Below, piece by piece: positions 26,059 through 33,949 of a stretch of DNA of 64,000 bases. Within the stretch, counting starts at the first letter, position 1. Each line of letters starts with the position of its first letter. The notes under the pieces are model-generated. The model did no database searches. It was not told the origin of the DNA and was given only the letters and a program-made list of their open reading frames with translations. A program made the position numbers and the translations under genes. The DNA is from Streptomyces asoensis (GTDB lineage: Bacteria > Actinomycetota > Actinomycetes > Streptomycetales > Streptomycetaceae), in the NCBI RefSeq assembly GCF_016860545.1, contig NZ_BNEB01000005.1:2418001-2482000 (forward strand). Direction: 5' to 3'.

Positions 26059-26892
26059 CTATTCTTCCACGGCGTCGGTCCTGCGCCAAAATCGGCCGTA
26101 CGGGGCACCCTCCGGATCGGGCGTCCAGCCCAGGATGGAGAGCATCTCGCGGTCCTTCTTGTCGAAGCCGGCCGGTGCGCAGCGCTCGATCAGGTCGGGC
26201 CGGTTGGCCGTGGTGCGCCGCAGGGCCTCGTCGCGGCGCCAGCGGGCGATCTTGCCGTGGTGGCCGCTGAGCAGCACGTCGGGGATGTCCCGGCCGCGCC
26301 AGGCGGGGGGCTTCGTGTAGACGGGGCCTTCGAGGAGACCGGCCATGGCTCCGGGGGCGAAGGAGTCGTCGCGGTGCGACTCGGCGTTGCCGAGCACGCC
26401 GGGCAGCAGACGCGCCACAGCCTCGGTGACGACGAGGACGGCGGCCTCCCCGCCGGCCAGGACGTAGTCGCCGATGGAGACCTCGTAGACCGGGACCCGG
26501 GTGGCGTACTCGTCGACGACCCGCCGGTCGATGCCCTCGTAGCGGGCCGGTGTGAAGATCAGCCAGGGGCGCTCGGAGAGTTCGACCGCGAGTTCCTGGG
26601 TGAAGGGCCGGCCACTGGGTGTCGGGACGACGATCGCGGGCGCGTGCGAGCCCGTCTCGTAGCCGTCGGCGAGCACCGTGTCGAGGGCGTCCCCCCACGG
26701 GTCGGTCTTCATGACCATGCCGGGGCCGCCGCCGTACGGGGTGTCGTCGACGGTGTTGTGGCGGTCGTAGGTCCACTCGCGCAGGTCGTGGACGCGCACG
26801 TCGAGCCGGCCACGCGCGCGTGCCTTGCCGACGAGGGAGACGTTCAGCGGGTCGAGGTACTCGGGGAAGATCGTGACGACGTCGAGGCGCAT
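26059..26892 (-). CDS. trmD: tRNA (guanine-N1)-methyltransferase
   Basis: TrmD methylates G37 of tRNAs reading CNN codons and prevents +1 frameshifting. The 277-residue SPOUT-fold enzyme begins MRLDVVTIFPEYLDPLNVS. It shows the deep-knot elements YVLAGGEAAVLVVTEAVARL and LLSGHHGKIARWRRDEAL. ATG 26892 shares one base with the rimM stop (TAATG), so it is translationally coupled. The C-terminal tail (EGAPYGRFWRRTDAVEE) is short. Confidence 0.95.
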   Translation of the reverse strand: MRLDVVTIFPEYLDPLNVSLVGKARARGRLDVRVHDLREWTYDRHNTVDDTPYGGGPGMVMKTDPWGDALDTVLADGYETGSHAPAIVVPTPSGRPFTQELAVELSERPWLIFTPARYEGIDRRVVDEYATRVPVYEVSIGDYVLAGGEAAVLVVTEAVARLLPGVLGNAESHRDDSFAPGAMAGLLEGPVYTKPPAWRGRDIPDVLLSGHHGKIARWRRDEALRRTTANRPDLIERCAPAGFDKKDREMLSILGWTPDPEGAPYGRFWRRTDAVEE

Positions 26893-27533
26893 TACGGGCG
26901 GTCCCCGTCGGTGTCGGTGCCGCCGTCGGCCGTGGCGGAGGCCCCGGCCTCGTCGCCGTCCGCCTCCTCGGCCCCGTCGTCGTCCGCGTCCTCGTCCGCG
27001 TCGCGGGAGGAGACGATCTCGGCACGGTCGTCGATCAGGCCCGGCGGCGGGTCGATGACGGCCCGCTGCTCCTCGAGGTCGATCTCGGTGACGATGGCCT
27101 CGACGAACGGGATCATCACCTCGCTGCCGTCCGGGCGCTCGACGATGAAGAGGTCCTGGGAGGGCAGGTGCGAGATCTCGGTGATCCGGCCGACCTCGAC
27201 GCCGTCCTTGGTGACCACGTCCAGGTCCATCAGCTGGTGGTCGTAGTACTCGTCCTCCTCCTCGGGCAGCTCGGCGGGGTCGATCTCGGCGATCAGGAGG
27301 GTGTTGCGCAGGGCTTCGGCCGCGGTGCGGTCGCGCACGCCTTCGAAGCGCAGGAGGAGACGGCCGCTGTGGACACGGCCCGTCTCGATGGTCAGCGGGC
27401 CGGCCGAGGCCGGGTCCGTGGCCAGGACGGCGCCGGGCGCGAGCCGCAGCTCCGGCTCGTCGGTGCGTACCTCGACGGTGACCTCGCCCTTGATGCCGTG
27501 GGCGCGGCCGATCCGCGCGACTACGAGCTGCAC
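26892..27533 (-). CDS. rimM: 16S rRNA processing factor RimM
   Basis: RimM matures the 3' head of 16S rRNA and binds S19. The 213-residue protein has the N-terminal RimM barrel (VVARIGRAHGIKGEVTVEVRTD) and a PRC-barrel (DHQLMDLDVVTKDGVEVG; SEVMIPFVEAIV). About 40 extra C-terminal residues are almost purely Asp/Glu/Ala/Gly. Start GTG at 27533 lies ten bases after AGGAG, which is part of a 9-bp tandem repeat in the leader. Confidence 0.93.
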   Translation of the reverse strand: MQLVVARIGRAHGIKGEVTVEVRTDEPELRLAPGAVLATDPASAGPLTIETGRVHSGRLLLRFEGVRDRTAAEALRNTLLIAEIDPAELPEEEDEYYDHQLMDLDVVTKDGVEVGRITEISHLPSQDLFIVERPDGSEVMIPFVEAIVTEIDLEEQRAVIDPPPGLIDDRAEIVSSRDADEDADDDGAEEADGDEAGASATADGGTDTDGDRP

Positions 27534-27546
27534 TTGTGAAGTTCTC

Positions 27547-27573
27547 CTGTCGTACCTGTCGTACCTGTCGTAC
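27547..27573 (-). repeat. Three tandem 9-bp repeats in the rimM leader
   Basis: CTGTCGTAC occurs three times without spacer on the + strand (27547, 27556, 27565), so the mRNA reads GTACGACAG three times. The last copy, nearest rimM, overlaps the AGGAG ribosome-binding site (CTCCT at 27544-27548). Confidence 0.85.
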
Positions 27574-27657
27574 GTGGTCGTCACGACTGCCGTAACGACT
27601 ACGGGCCGGGGACGGCCCAGTGGCCCTCCCCGGCCCGAGCCGGTGCTGCGAAACGCG

Positions 27658-27897
27658 TCAGCGGATGTGATCCACGTCGACGAGGTCGACGCGGACGCCA
27701 CGGCCGCCGATGGCGCCCACGACGGTGCGCAGAGCGCGCGCGGTGCGGCCGTTGCGGCCGATCACCTTGCCGAGGTCGTCCGGGTGGACCCGGACCTCGA
27801 GCACGCGCCCGCGGCGCAGGTTGCGCGAGGCGACCTGCACATCGTCGGGGTTGTCGACGATGCCCTTCACGAGGTGCTCAAGCGCCTCTTCGAGCAT
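27658..27897 (-). CDS. khpA: KH-domain RNA-binding protein (KhpA)
   Basis: This 79-residue protein is a single type II KH domain: VLEVRVHPDDLGKVIGRNGRTARALRTVV contains the GxxG loop (GRNG). In Firmicutes KhpA pairs with KhpB/Jag to bind small RNAs and control elongation and division. In actinobacteria it is encoded between rpsP and rimM, as here. It lies five bases after the rpsP stop, so is likely translationally linked. The next gene, rimM, starts 125 bases on. Confidence 0.9.
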   Translation of the reverse strand: MLEEALEHLVKGIVDNPDDVQVASRNLRRGRVLEVRVHPDDLGKVIGRNGRTARALRTVVGAIGGRGVRVDLVDVDHIR

Positions 27898-27902
27898 GCT
27901 GC

Positions 27903-28331
27903 TCAGGCCTCGGTCGACTCAGCCGCAGAGGACTCGGCGGCAGCCTCGTCCTTCTTCTCGGCCTTCTTCTTCTGGGTGATGGCCTCACCCTTGCCCGAGT
28001 CGTCGCCACCGAGGGCCTCGAACGACGGGCGGGCCTTCTTCGGCTCGGCGACGAGCAGCGGCGCCGGGGCGGGCTCGCCCTTGAACTTCTGCCAGTCGCC
28101 GGTCTTCTTCAGGATGGCGAGCACCGGCTCGGTCGGCTGCGCGCCGACACCCAGCCAGTAGGCCACGCGGTCGGCGTCGACCTCGATGATCGACGGGTGG
28201 TACGTCGGCTGGTACTTGCCGATCTCCTCGATCGCACGACCGTCACGACGGGTGCGGGAGTCGGCGACGACGATGCGGTAGTGAGGCGCGCGGATCTTGC
28301 CCAGACGCTTCAGCTTGATCTTGACTGCCAC
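27903..28331 (-). CDS. rpsP: 30S ribosomal protein S16
   Basis: S16 is recognised by MAVKIKLKRLGKIRAPHYRIVVADSR, then RDGRAIEEIGKYQP. The 142-residue protein is longer than the roughly 85-residue E. coli S16, owing to an actinobacterial tail rich in Lys/Glu/Ala/Ser (KKKAEKKDEAAAESSAAES). Start GTG 28331 follows AGGAGA ten bases upstream. It heads the rpsP-khpA-rimM-trmD-rplS block. Confidence 0.95.
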   Translation of the reverse strand: MAVKIKLKRLGKIRAPHYRIVVADSRTRRDGRAIEEIGKYQPTYHPSIIEVDADRVAYWLGVGAQPTEPVLAILKKTGDWQKFKGEPAPAPLLVAEPKKARPSFEALGGDDSGKGEAITQKKKAEKKDEAAAESSAAESTEA

Positions 28332-28703
28332 GGAAGTGGTGTCTCCTGGTCTTGACGTGGTTGGGCACGGCGAGAAGGCCGCGTGGGGTTGCGGTACCCG
28401 AGTGCCCGATGGACGCGTCAGCCGGAGGAGAGAGGGGTCCTGTGCGACTGTCGAGTACAGCTAGCCATTGTGCCACACCCCGCGGGTCGTCCTCGGCCGA
28501 GGGGCCGTGACGGCCCGCGGGCGCGCGTGAGCGGCACCCGGCGCCGCGGTGCGCGCGCGTCGGGTGCGCGGCCCGGCGCCGCGGAGTGCCGGCCGCGCCC
28601 GGCCGTGCCGCTTCGAGGAGGCACGACCGGCGCGCCGCACGGTCACCCCGCGCCCTCGCCGTCGACCGGCAGCCACGAGTTGCCGGTGCTGGGCCGTCAG
28701 GGG
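28332..28703. other. Non-coding stretch upstream of rpsP
   Basis: I see no convincing gene here. Part nearest rpsP must hold its promoter and leader, but no clear -35/-10 pair stands out. At 28502-28516 GGGCCG-TGA-CGGCCC forms a small hairpin suitable as a terminator for the SprT-like gene. Between about 28530 and 28585 the motif CCCGGCGCCGCGG occurs twice, giving a highly structured, CpG-dense stretch. Confidence 0.5.
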
Positions 28704-29300
28704 TTACGCCGCGCCGACGATCTCCGGGATCCGGAACGGCTTGCCGCAGCCGCCGCACACGATCGGCGCCTGGGCCAGGACCGAGGGCACGACGCGCACG
28801 TTGCGTCCGCAGTCGCACACGGCCTTGACCCGGACGCCACCGCCGGAGGAGCCGTGCCGGGCCGCGGGACCGCGGAAGGTGCGGGCGGTGTCGGCGGAGG
28901 TGGCCGCCAGGTGGGCCTTGAGGGCCCGCTGGAGACGCTCGATCGTCGGACGGTAGCGGCGCTTGGCCTCCGGGTTGAGCGTGACCAGGGAGAAGCCGCT
29001 GCTGGGGTGCGGCTCCTCCGGATGGTCGAGACCCAGCTCCTCGGCGATCGCGAGGAATCTGCGGTTGTGGTAGCGGCCGGCGCGGGAGGTGTCGCGGACG
29101 CCGCGGGCGGCGGCGATGCCATGGACTGCCTCGTGAAGCAGTCGCTCGAAGGAGAGCTCGTGACCGCAGGCGGACGACGACTCCCCGATCAGGGACTCTG
29201 GCGCGGCAAGATCGGGCAGTTCGGGGTGGTACCGCTGAATGTCGGCCCACGCCTCTGCCAGTTCTGCGGCGAGAACAGGTGGTGTCTGTGTCGTGCTCAC
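28704..29300 (-). CDS. SprT-like zinc metalloprotein
   Basis: This 198-residue protein has LLHEAVHGIAAARG in its first third, an HExxH zinc-protease motif. HNRRFLAIAEELGLDH follows, where the His is the likely third ligand as in SprT/Spartan proteins. The C terminus has a zinc ribbon (CDCG and CGGCG). Spartan homologues cut DNA-protein crosslinks, but the bacterial version is uncharacterised. Start is GTG 29300. It is transcribed leftward between proS and rpsP. Of all genes here it is one of the more likely accessory ones. Confidence 0.75.
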   Translation of the reverse strand: MSTTQTPPVLAAELAEAWADIQRYHPELPDLAAPESLIGESSSACGHELSFERLLHEAVHGIAAARGVRDTSRAGRYHNRRFLAIAEELGLDHPEEPHPSSGFSLVTLNPEAKRRYRPTIERLQRALKAHLAATSADTARTFRGPAARHGSSGGGVRVKAVCDCGRNVRVVPSVLAQAPIVCGGCGKPFRIPEIVGAA

Positions 29301-29555
29301 GTAATGACAACGAGCGGGGATGCCCCTGTGTTCCTATTCCGGGCCATCCCAAATAATTTGCACGTACCCGTCAGTTGCCACTGATGCGTCCTGACGAGGG
29401 CGGGTGCGCTGATCTGCGGAGAAGCCTCACAGCTCCCCCCAAGCTGGTGCGTAGGCCGCGTACGTCCACCCCGCCGGGTACCCACTCGCGCGGCGCGTAG
29501 GCGGCAACGCGCGCCGGGGCGGGGGTGTCGCGCGGGGGCGCAAGAGGCGTTTCGG

Positions 29556-29571
29556 CCGCTCTCGCGAGCGG
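29556..29571 (-). terminator. Possible terminator after proS
   Basis: CCGCTC and GAGCGG flank a TCGC tetraloop just beyond the proS stop. The stem is short (6 bp), so confidence is low. Confidence 0.4.
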
Positions 29572-29582
29572 AGGGCGCCGTC

Positions 29583-30998
29583 TCAGTAAGCGCGCGCGAC
29601 GACGGCGAGGTTACCCGGGGCGTCCTCGGCGTCCGGCACCGACCCGTCCTGTGCGATCAGACACCGTACGGTGAGCGACTGCTCGGCCAGTCGCGCCTCG
29701 CCCTCTTCGCCGAGGTCCGCCCAGGGGATGCGCGCCCAGCCGCCGGCGGTGACCGCCTCGACCGCCTCGGCGATCGTCGACACGTCCGTCGTACGGGACT
29801 CGCGGCGTGCGCGGGACTGCTCCAGCAGCAGCGCCTGGTCCTCCTCCAGGAGGGCGGGCAGCAGCCCGGCGAGGGCGTCGGTCGCCACCGGCTCCTTGCC
29901 TCCCGGGATCCTGCGGGCCAGCATCGCGGTGCCGTTCTCCAGGTCACGGGGCCCGATCTCGACCCGCGCGGGAACGCCCTTGAGCTCCCAGTCGACCGCG
30001 CGCCGCCCGAAGGGGACGTCGGTGCGGTCGTCCACGCGGACGCGGAGCCCGGCGGCCCTCAGCCGGTCGCCCACCTCACGGACCTTGGCCAGAACCGCCT
30101 CGTCGCCCTTGATCGCCAGGACGACGACCTGGATGTGCGCGAGCCGCGGCGGCACCCGCAGTCCGTCGTCGTCGCCGTGGGTCATCACCAGGGCGCCGAT
30201 CATGCGGGTCGTCGACCCCCAGGAGGTCTGCCACACCAGCTCCTGGGTGCCCTCCCGCGACAGGTAGCGGGTCTGGAAGGCCTTGGCGAAGTTCTGGCCC
30301 AGTTCGTGACTGGTGACCATCTGGAGGGCCTTGCCGTCGCCCATCATGCTTTCGAGGGTGAGCGTGTTGACGGCGCCCGCGAAGCGCTCCTTGGCCGTCT
30401 TGCGGCCGGAGACGAAGTCGATCGCGAGGACGTTCTCGAGGAAGTCCCCGTAGACCTCGCGCTGGATGCGCGCGGCGAAGTCGCGGGCCTCCTCGTACGT
30501 GGCGTGCGCGGTGTGCCCCTCCTGCCACAGGAACTCGGAGGTGCGCAGGAAGAGGCGCGGCCGCAGTTCCCAACGGACCACGTTGGCCCACTGGTTGATC
30601 AGCAGGGGCAGGTCGCGGTAGCTCTGCACCCACTTGGAGAAGTACTCGTTGACGATGGTCTCGGAGGTGGGCCGGACGACCGCCGGCTCCTCCAGTTCCT
30701 TGCCGCCCCCGTGGGTCACCACGGCCAACTCGGGCGCGAATCCCTCGACATGGTCGGCCTCGCGCGTGAGGTACGACTGCGGGATCAGCAGCGGGAAGTA
30801 GGCGTTCTCGGTACCGGTCTCCTTGATGCGGGCGTCCATCTCCGCCTGCATCCGCTCCCAGAGCCCGTACCCGTACGGCCGGATGACCATGGTGCCGCGC
30901 ACGGGTCCGTTGTCGGCCAGTTCCGCCTTGCCGATCAGATCCTGGTACCAGCGAGGGAAGTCGTCCGCCCGCGGGGTGAGAACGGGAGCCTTTGCCAT
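29583..30998 (-). CDS. proS: Prolyl-tRNA synthetase, archaeal/eukaryotic-type
   Basis: This class II synthetase charges tRNA-Pro. Its 471 residues have motif 2-type sequence NVVRWELRPRLFLRTSEFLWQ and the diagnostic EGHTAHATYEEA. It lacks the 180-residue INS editing insertion of bacterial-type ProRS (about 565 residues). A C-terminal domain ends in the family's terminal aromatic, ARAY. RPTSETIVNEYFSKWV is motif-1-adjacent. I chose ATG 30998 (MAKAPVLTPRADDFPRWYQ). I recall a bacterial-type proS elsewhere in Streptomyces, so this may be a second copy. Confidence 0.9.
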   Translation of the reverse strand: MAKAPVLTPRADDFPRWYQDLIGKAELADNGPVRGTMVIRPYGYGLWERMQAEMDARIKETGTENAYFPLLIPQSYLTREADHVEGFAPELAVVTHGGGKELEEPAVVRPTSETIVNEYFSKWVQSYRDLPLLINQWANVVRWELRPRLFLRTSEFLWQEGHTAHATYEEARDFAARIQREVYGDFLENVLAIDFVSGRKTAKERFAGAVNTLTLESMMGDGKALQMVTSHELGQNFAKAFQTRYLSREGTQELVWQTSWGSTTRMIGALVMTHGDDDGLRVPPRLAHIQVVVLAIKGDEAVLAKVREVGDRLRAAGLRVRVDDRTDVPFGRRAVDWELKGVPARVEIGPRDLENGTAMLARRIPGGKEPVATDALAGLLPALLEEDQALLLEQSRARRESRTTDVSTIAEAVEAVTAGGWARIPWADLGEEGEARLAEQSLTVRCLIAQDGSVPDAEDAPGNLAVVARAY

Positions 30999-31198
30999 GG
31001 CGCGAATGGTACGGGGCCGGGTTGCCGGAATGTGAATTCTCGCCACAGGGGCGGCCTGCGCACAAGCGGGGCCCCGAGACCCCTGGACGCCGTCGCGTAC
31101 GGGGAGTTACCTGGCATACGGGGGAAGTGCGAGCGCACTGCACGGGGGCCACCTGATCGGTTACTGCGGCAACTCTCGGCGGATTGGGGCGCTTATCC

Positions 31199-32071
31199 AT
31201 GACACCTACGCTCGTGCGGCAGCACCTGCCACTCGCGGGGCCGACGCCCCGCGCGGACCCGGGTGCACGCGCGCGTGACTGGTCGGAGATCCAGGAGCGG
31301 ATGCTGGTCCCGCTCTACGAGGCCGTCTACGAGCGACTGGACGTAGGGCCCGGCACCCGGCTCCTCGGTCTCGGCTGCGGTTCGGGGCTGGCCCTGCTGG
31401 CGGCGGCCTCCCGGGGCGCGACGGTCCTCACCGGCGTCGAGCCGGCCTCCCCGCAACGGCTGGCCCTCGCGCGCGAGCGGCTGCTGCCGAGGGAGCCGGG
31501 CACGGGAGCGGGCGGGCGGGGCGGCGGTGTCCGCCTCACCGACCGGTTACCGGGGAAGGCCGCCGGTCCGGGCACGCGCGCGTACGACCTGGTGACGGCG
31601 TTCGAGCCGGTGGGGTGCCGGGCCGGTGACGCGGACGGGCTCGCCGTCCTGCTCGCGGCGGCCGCGCCCCTGGCGGTGCGCGGGGCGCCCGTGGTGCTGG
31701 TCGGCTGGGGTCCGCCGGAACGTTGCGCCACCTCCTCGGTCCTGCGGGTCGCGACCCGCCTCGCCGATCCGCTGCGCACCGGCACGGTCCGGCTGCGCCG
31801 GGCGCGGCGCGACGACCTGGAGGAGGTCGCCGGACGGGCCGGGCTGAGGCCGGACGGGTCGGGCCGGGTGGCCTGTCCCTTCGGCTACGCGGACGTGGAG
31901 AGCGCCCTCAGGGGCCTGCTGTCCACCGGCCTGTTCGACGCCGCCGTCATGGCGACGGACCAGGCGCAGGTCGACAAGGAACTGACGGAGGCGCTGCACC
32001 CGTACCGCCGCCCGGACGGCACCGTGTGGATGCCGAACGTGTTCCGGTACCTGATCGCGCGCACTCCCTGA
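31199..32071 (+). CDS. SAM-dependent methyltransferase-like protein with a TTA codon
   Basis: This 290-residue protein has a Rossmann motif I LLGLGCGSGLALLAAA around residue 60, followed by an acidic GVEPAS at the expected ribose-binding place. The rest is Arg/Ala-rich and resembles class I methyltransferases. The acceptor is unknown. Codon 117 (31547-31549) is TTA, which in Streptomyces requires the bldA tRNA and so ties expression to development. Start ATG 31199 follows GGGGCG. It is divergent from proS and convergent with ffh. Confidence 0.75.
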   Translation: MTPTLVRQHLPLAGPTPRADPGARARDWSEIQERMLVPLYEAVYERLDVGPGTRLLGLGCGSGLALLAAASRGATVLTGVEPASPQRLALARERLLPREPGTGAGGRGGGVRLTDRLPGKAAGPGTRAYDLVTAFEPVGCRAGDADGLAVLLAAAAPLAVRGAPVVLVGWGPPERCATSSVLRVATRLADPLRTGTVRLRRARRDDLEEVAGRAGLRPDGSGRVACPFGYADVESALRGLLSTGLFDAAVMATDQAQVDKELTEALHPYRRPDGTVWMPNVFRYLIARTP

Positions 32072-32194
32072 CGCTCCCCCGCCACCCCGGGGCCGTGCCG
32101 TCCGGCGGGCCCTCCCCCAGAGCTGCCCACCGGGAAGCGGCGGGCGCCGGGAAGCGGCGGACGCCGGAGAGGGCCTGGCGCCGGTGGCGGCACG

Positions 32195-32236
32195 CGCGTG
32201 GGGCGCCCCTCCGTGAACGGAAGAGCGCCCCACGCG
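32195..32236. terminator. Bidirectional terminator between methyltransferase gene and ffh
   Basis: CGCGTGGGGCGC (32195-32206) pairs perfectly with GCGCCCCACGCG (32225-32236). The 18-base loop itself contains CCGT-GA-ACGG, which could extend the structure. It lies between the convergent stops at 32071 and 32287. Confidence 0.75.
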
Positions 32237-32286
32237 GTGTGACGGTGCGGACGGACGGGCCCGGCTGCGGGCCCCGTGCGATCCGG

Positions 32287-33837
32287 TCAGCCCATGAACT
32301 TCTTGAACTCGTCCGGCAGCTCGAAGTCCTGGGCGCCCTGCTGCGGCAGCCCGAGCGCGTTGCCGCCCTGGGCCTGCGCCTCGCGGCGCCGGGCCGCCTC
32401 CAGCTCCTGCTGCTTGCGCTTCATCGGGTTGCCGGAGCGCTGCTTGCCCTTGGCCTGCTTCGGCTGCTTCTTCGTCCGGCCGGCGCCGCCGCCCATGCCC
32501 GGCATCCCCGGCATCCCCGGCATGCCGCCGCCCTGGGCCATGCGGGACATCATCTTGCGCGCCTCGAAGAACCGCTCGACCAGGCCCTTCACCGCGCTGA
32601 CCTCGACACCGGAACCCTTGGCGATACGGGCGCGGCGCGAGCCGTTGATGATCGTCGGGTCCTGGCGCTCGCCCGGGGTCATCGACTTGATGATGGCGGC
32701 GGTCCGGTCGACGTCACGCTCGTCGAGGTTGGCGATCTGGTCCTTGATCTGGCCCATGCCGGGCAGCATGCCGAGCAGCTTGGAGATGCTGCCCATCTTC
32801 CTGACCTGCTCCATCTGGGCCAGGAAGTCGTCCAGGGTGAAGTCCTGGCCCTTCTTGGACGCCAGCTTGGAGGCCATCTTCTCGGCCTCTTCCTGGCTGA
32901 ACGTCTTCTCCGCCTGCTCGATCAGGGTGAGCAGGTCACCCATGTCGAGGATGCGGGAGGCCATCCGGTCAGGGTGGAACGCGTCGAACTCGTCGAGCTT
33001 CTCGCCGTTGGAGGCGAACATGATCGGCTTGCCGGTCACCGAGGCGATCGACAGGGCGGCGCCACCGCGGGCGTCGCCGTCGAGCTTGGAGAGCACCACG
33101 CCGTCGAAGCCCACGCCGTCACGGAAGGCCTCGGCGGTGTTGACCGCGTCCTGGCCGATCATGGCGTCGACGACGAAGAGGATCTCGTCGGGCGAGACGG
33201 CGTCGCGGATGTCCGCGGCCTGCCGCATCAGCTCGGCGTCGATGCCGAGACGGCCGGCGGTGTCCACGATCACGATGTCGTGGACCTTGGCCTTGGCGAA
33301 GTCGACGGAGTCCTTGGCGACCTGGACCGGGTCGCCCACGCCGTTGCCGGGCTGCGGGGCGTACACGGCCACACCGGCGCGCTCGGCGACGACGCTGAGC
33401 TGGTTGACGGCGTTGGGGCGCTGGAGGTCACAGGCGACGAGCAGCGGCGAGTGGCCCTGCTCCTTGAGCCAGCGGCCGAGCTTGCCCGCGAGGGTGGTCT
33501 TACCGGCACCCTGGAGACCGGCCAGCATGATCACGGTCGGCGGCTGCTTGGCGAAGCGCAGCCGGCGCGTCTCCCCGCCGAGGATCGTGACGAGTTCCTC
33601 GTTGACGATCTTGAGGACCTGCTGGGCGGGGTTGAGCGCCCGGGAGACGTCGGCGCCGAGGGCGCGTTCCTTGACGTTCTTGATGAACGTGCGGACGACC
33701 GGGAGGGCCACGTCGGCCTCGAGGAGCGCGATGCGGATCTCGCGCGCCGTGGCGTCGATGTCCGCTTCGCTCAAGCGCCCCTTGCCGCGCAAGTTCTTGA
33801 AGGTCGCTGAAAGGCGATCGGAGAGAGTATCGAACAC
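32287..33837 (-). CDS. ffh: Signal recognition particle protein Ffh
   Basis: Ffh binds 4.5S RNA and signal sequences on ribosomes and docks with FtsY. The 516-residue protein has the N domain, the G domain with GLQGAGKTTLAGKLG, DTAGRLGID and SKLDGDARGG. The M domain is Met-rich (MMSRMAQGGGMPGMPGMPGM) and ends with a Lys/Gln/Ala-rich tail. Start is GTG 33837. Its partner ftsY is encoded about 7 kb away at 41120-42325. Confidence 0.95.
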   Translation of the reverse strand: MFDTLSDRLSATFKNLRGKGRLSEADIDATAREIRIALLEADVALPVVRTFIKNVKERALGADVSRALNPAQQVLKIVNEELVTILGGETRRLRFAKQPPTVIMLAGLQGAGKTTLAGKLGRWLKEQGHSPLLVACDLQRPNAVNQLSVVAERAGVAVYAPQPGNGVGDPVQVAKDSVDFAKAKVHDIVIVDTAGRLGIDAELMRQAADIRDAVSPDEILFVVDAMIGQDAVNTAEAFRDGVGFDGVVLSKLDGDARGGAALSIASVTGKPIMFASNGEKLDEFDAFHPDRMASRILDMGDLLTLIEQAEKTFSQEEAEKMASKLASKKGQDFTLDDFLAQMEQVRKMGSISKLLGMLPGMGQIKDQIANLDERDVDRTAAIIKSMTPGERQDPTIINGSRRARIAKGSGVEVSAVKGLVERFFEARKMMSRMAQGGGMPGMPGMPGMGGGAGRTKKQPKQAKGKQRSGNPMKRKQQELEAARRREAQAQGGNALGLPQQGAQDFELPDEFKKFMG

Positions 33838-33907
33838 GGCGGCGTCGGTCCTCGGAGTCGGGGGCAGTCTGAGCGTCTTCCAGGGTATCCGGCCGCGCAA
33901 GACATTC

Positions 33908-33939
33908 GTCCCCGCCCGCCGCAATCGCCGGGCGGGGAC
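33908..33939 (-). terminator. Terminator after glnD
   Basis: GTCCCCGCCCG (33908-33918) pairs with CGGGCGGGGAC (33929-33939) around a 10-base loop, directly downstream of the glnD stop at 33950. It would end the amtB-glnK-glnD transcript before ffh. Confidence 0.75.
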
Positions 33940-33949
33940 ACCGGCCGGG

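Noticed and set aside
31199..32071. A toxin or defence role for the TTA-containing methyltransferase
   Set aside because: Only a SAM-binding motif is visible; no specific motif or partner gene supports such a role.
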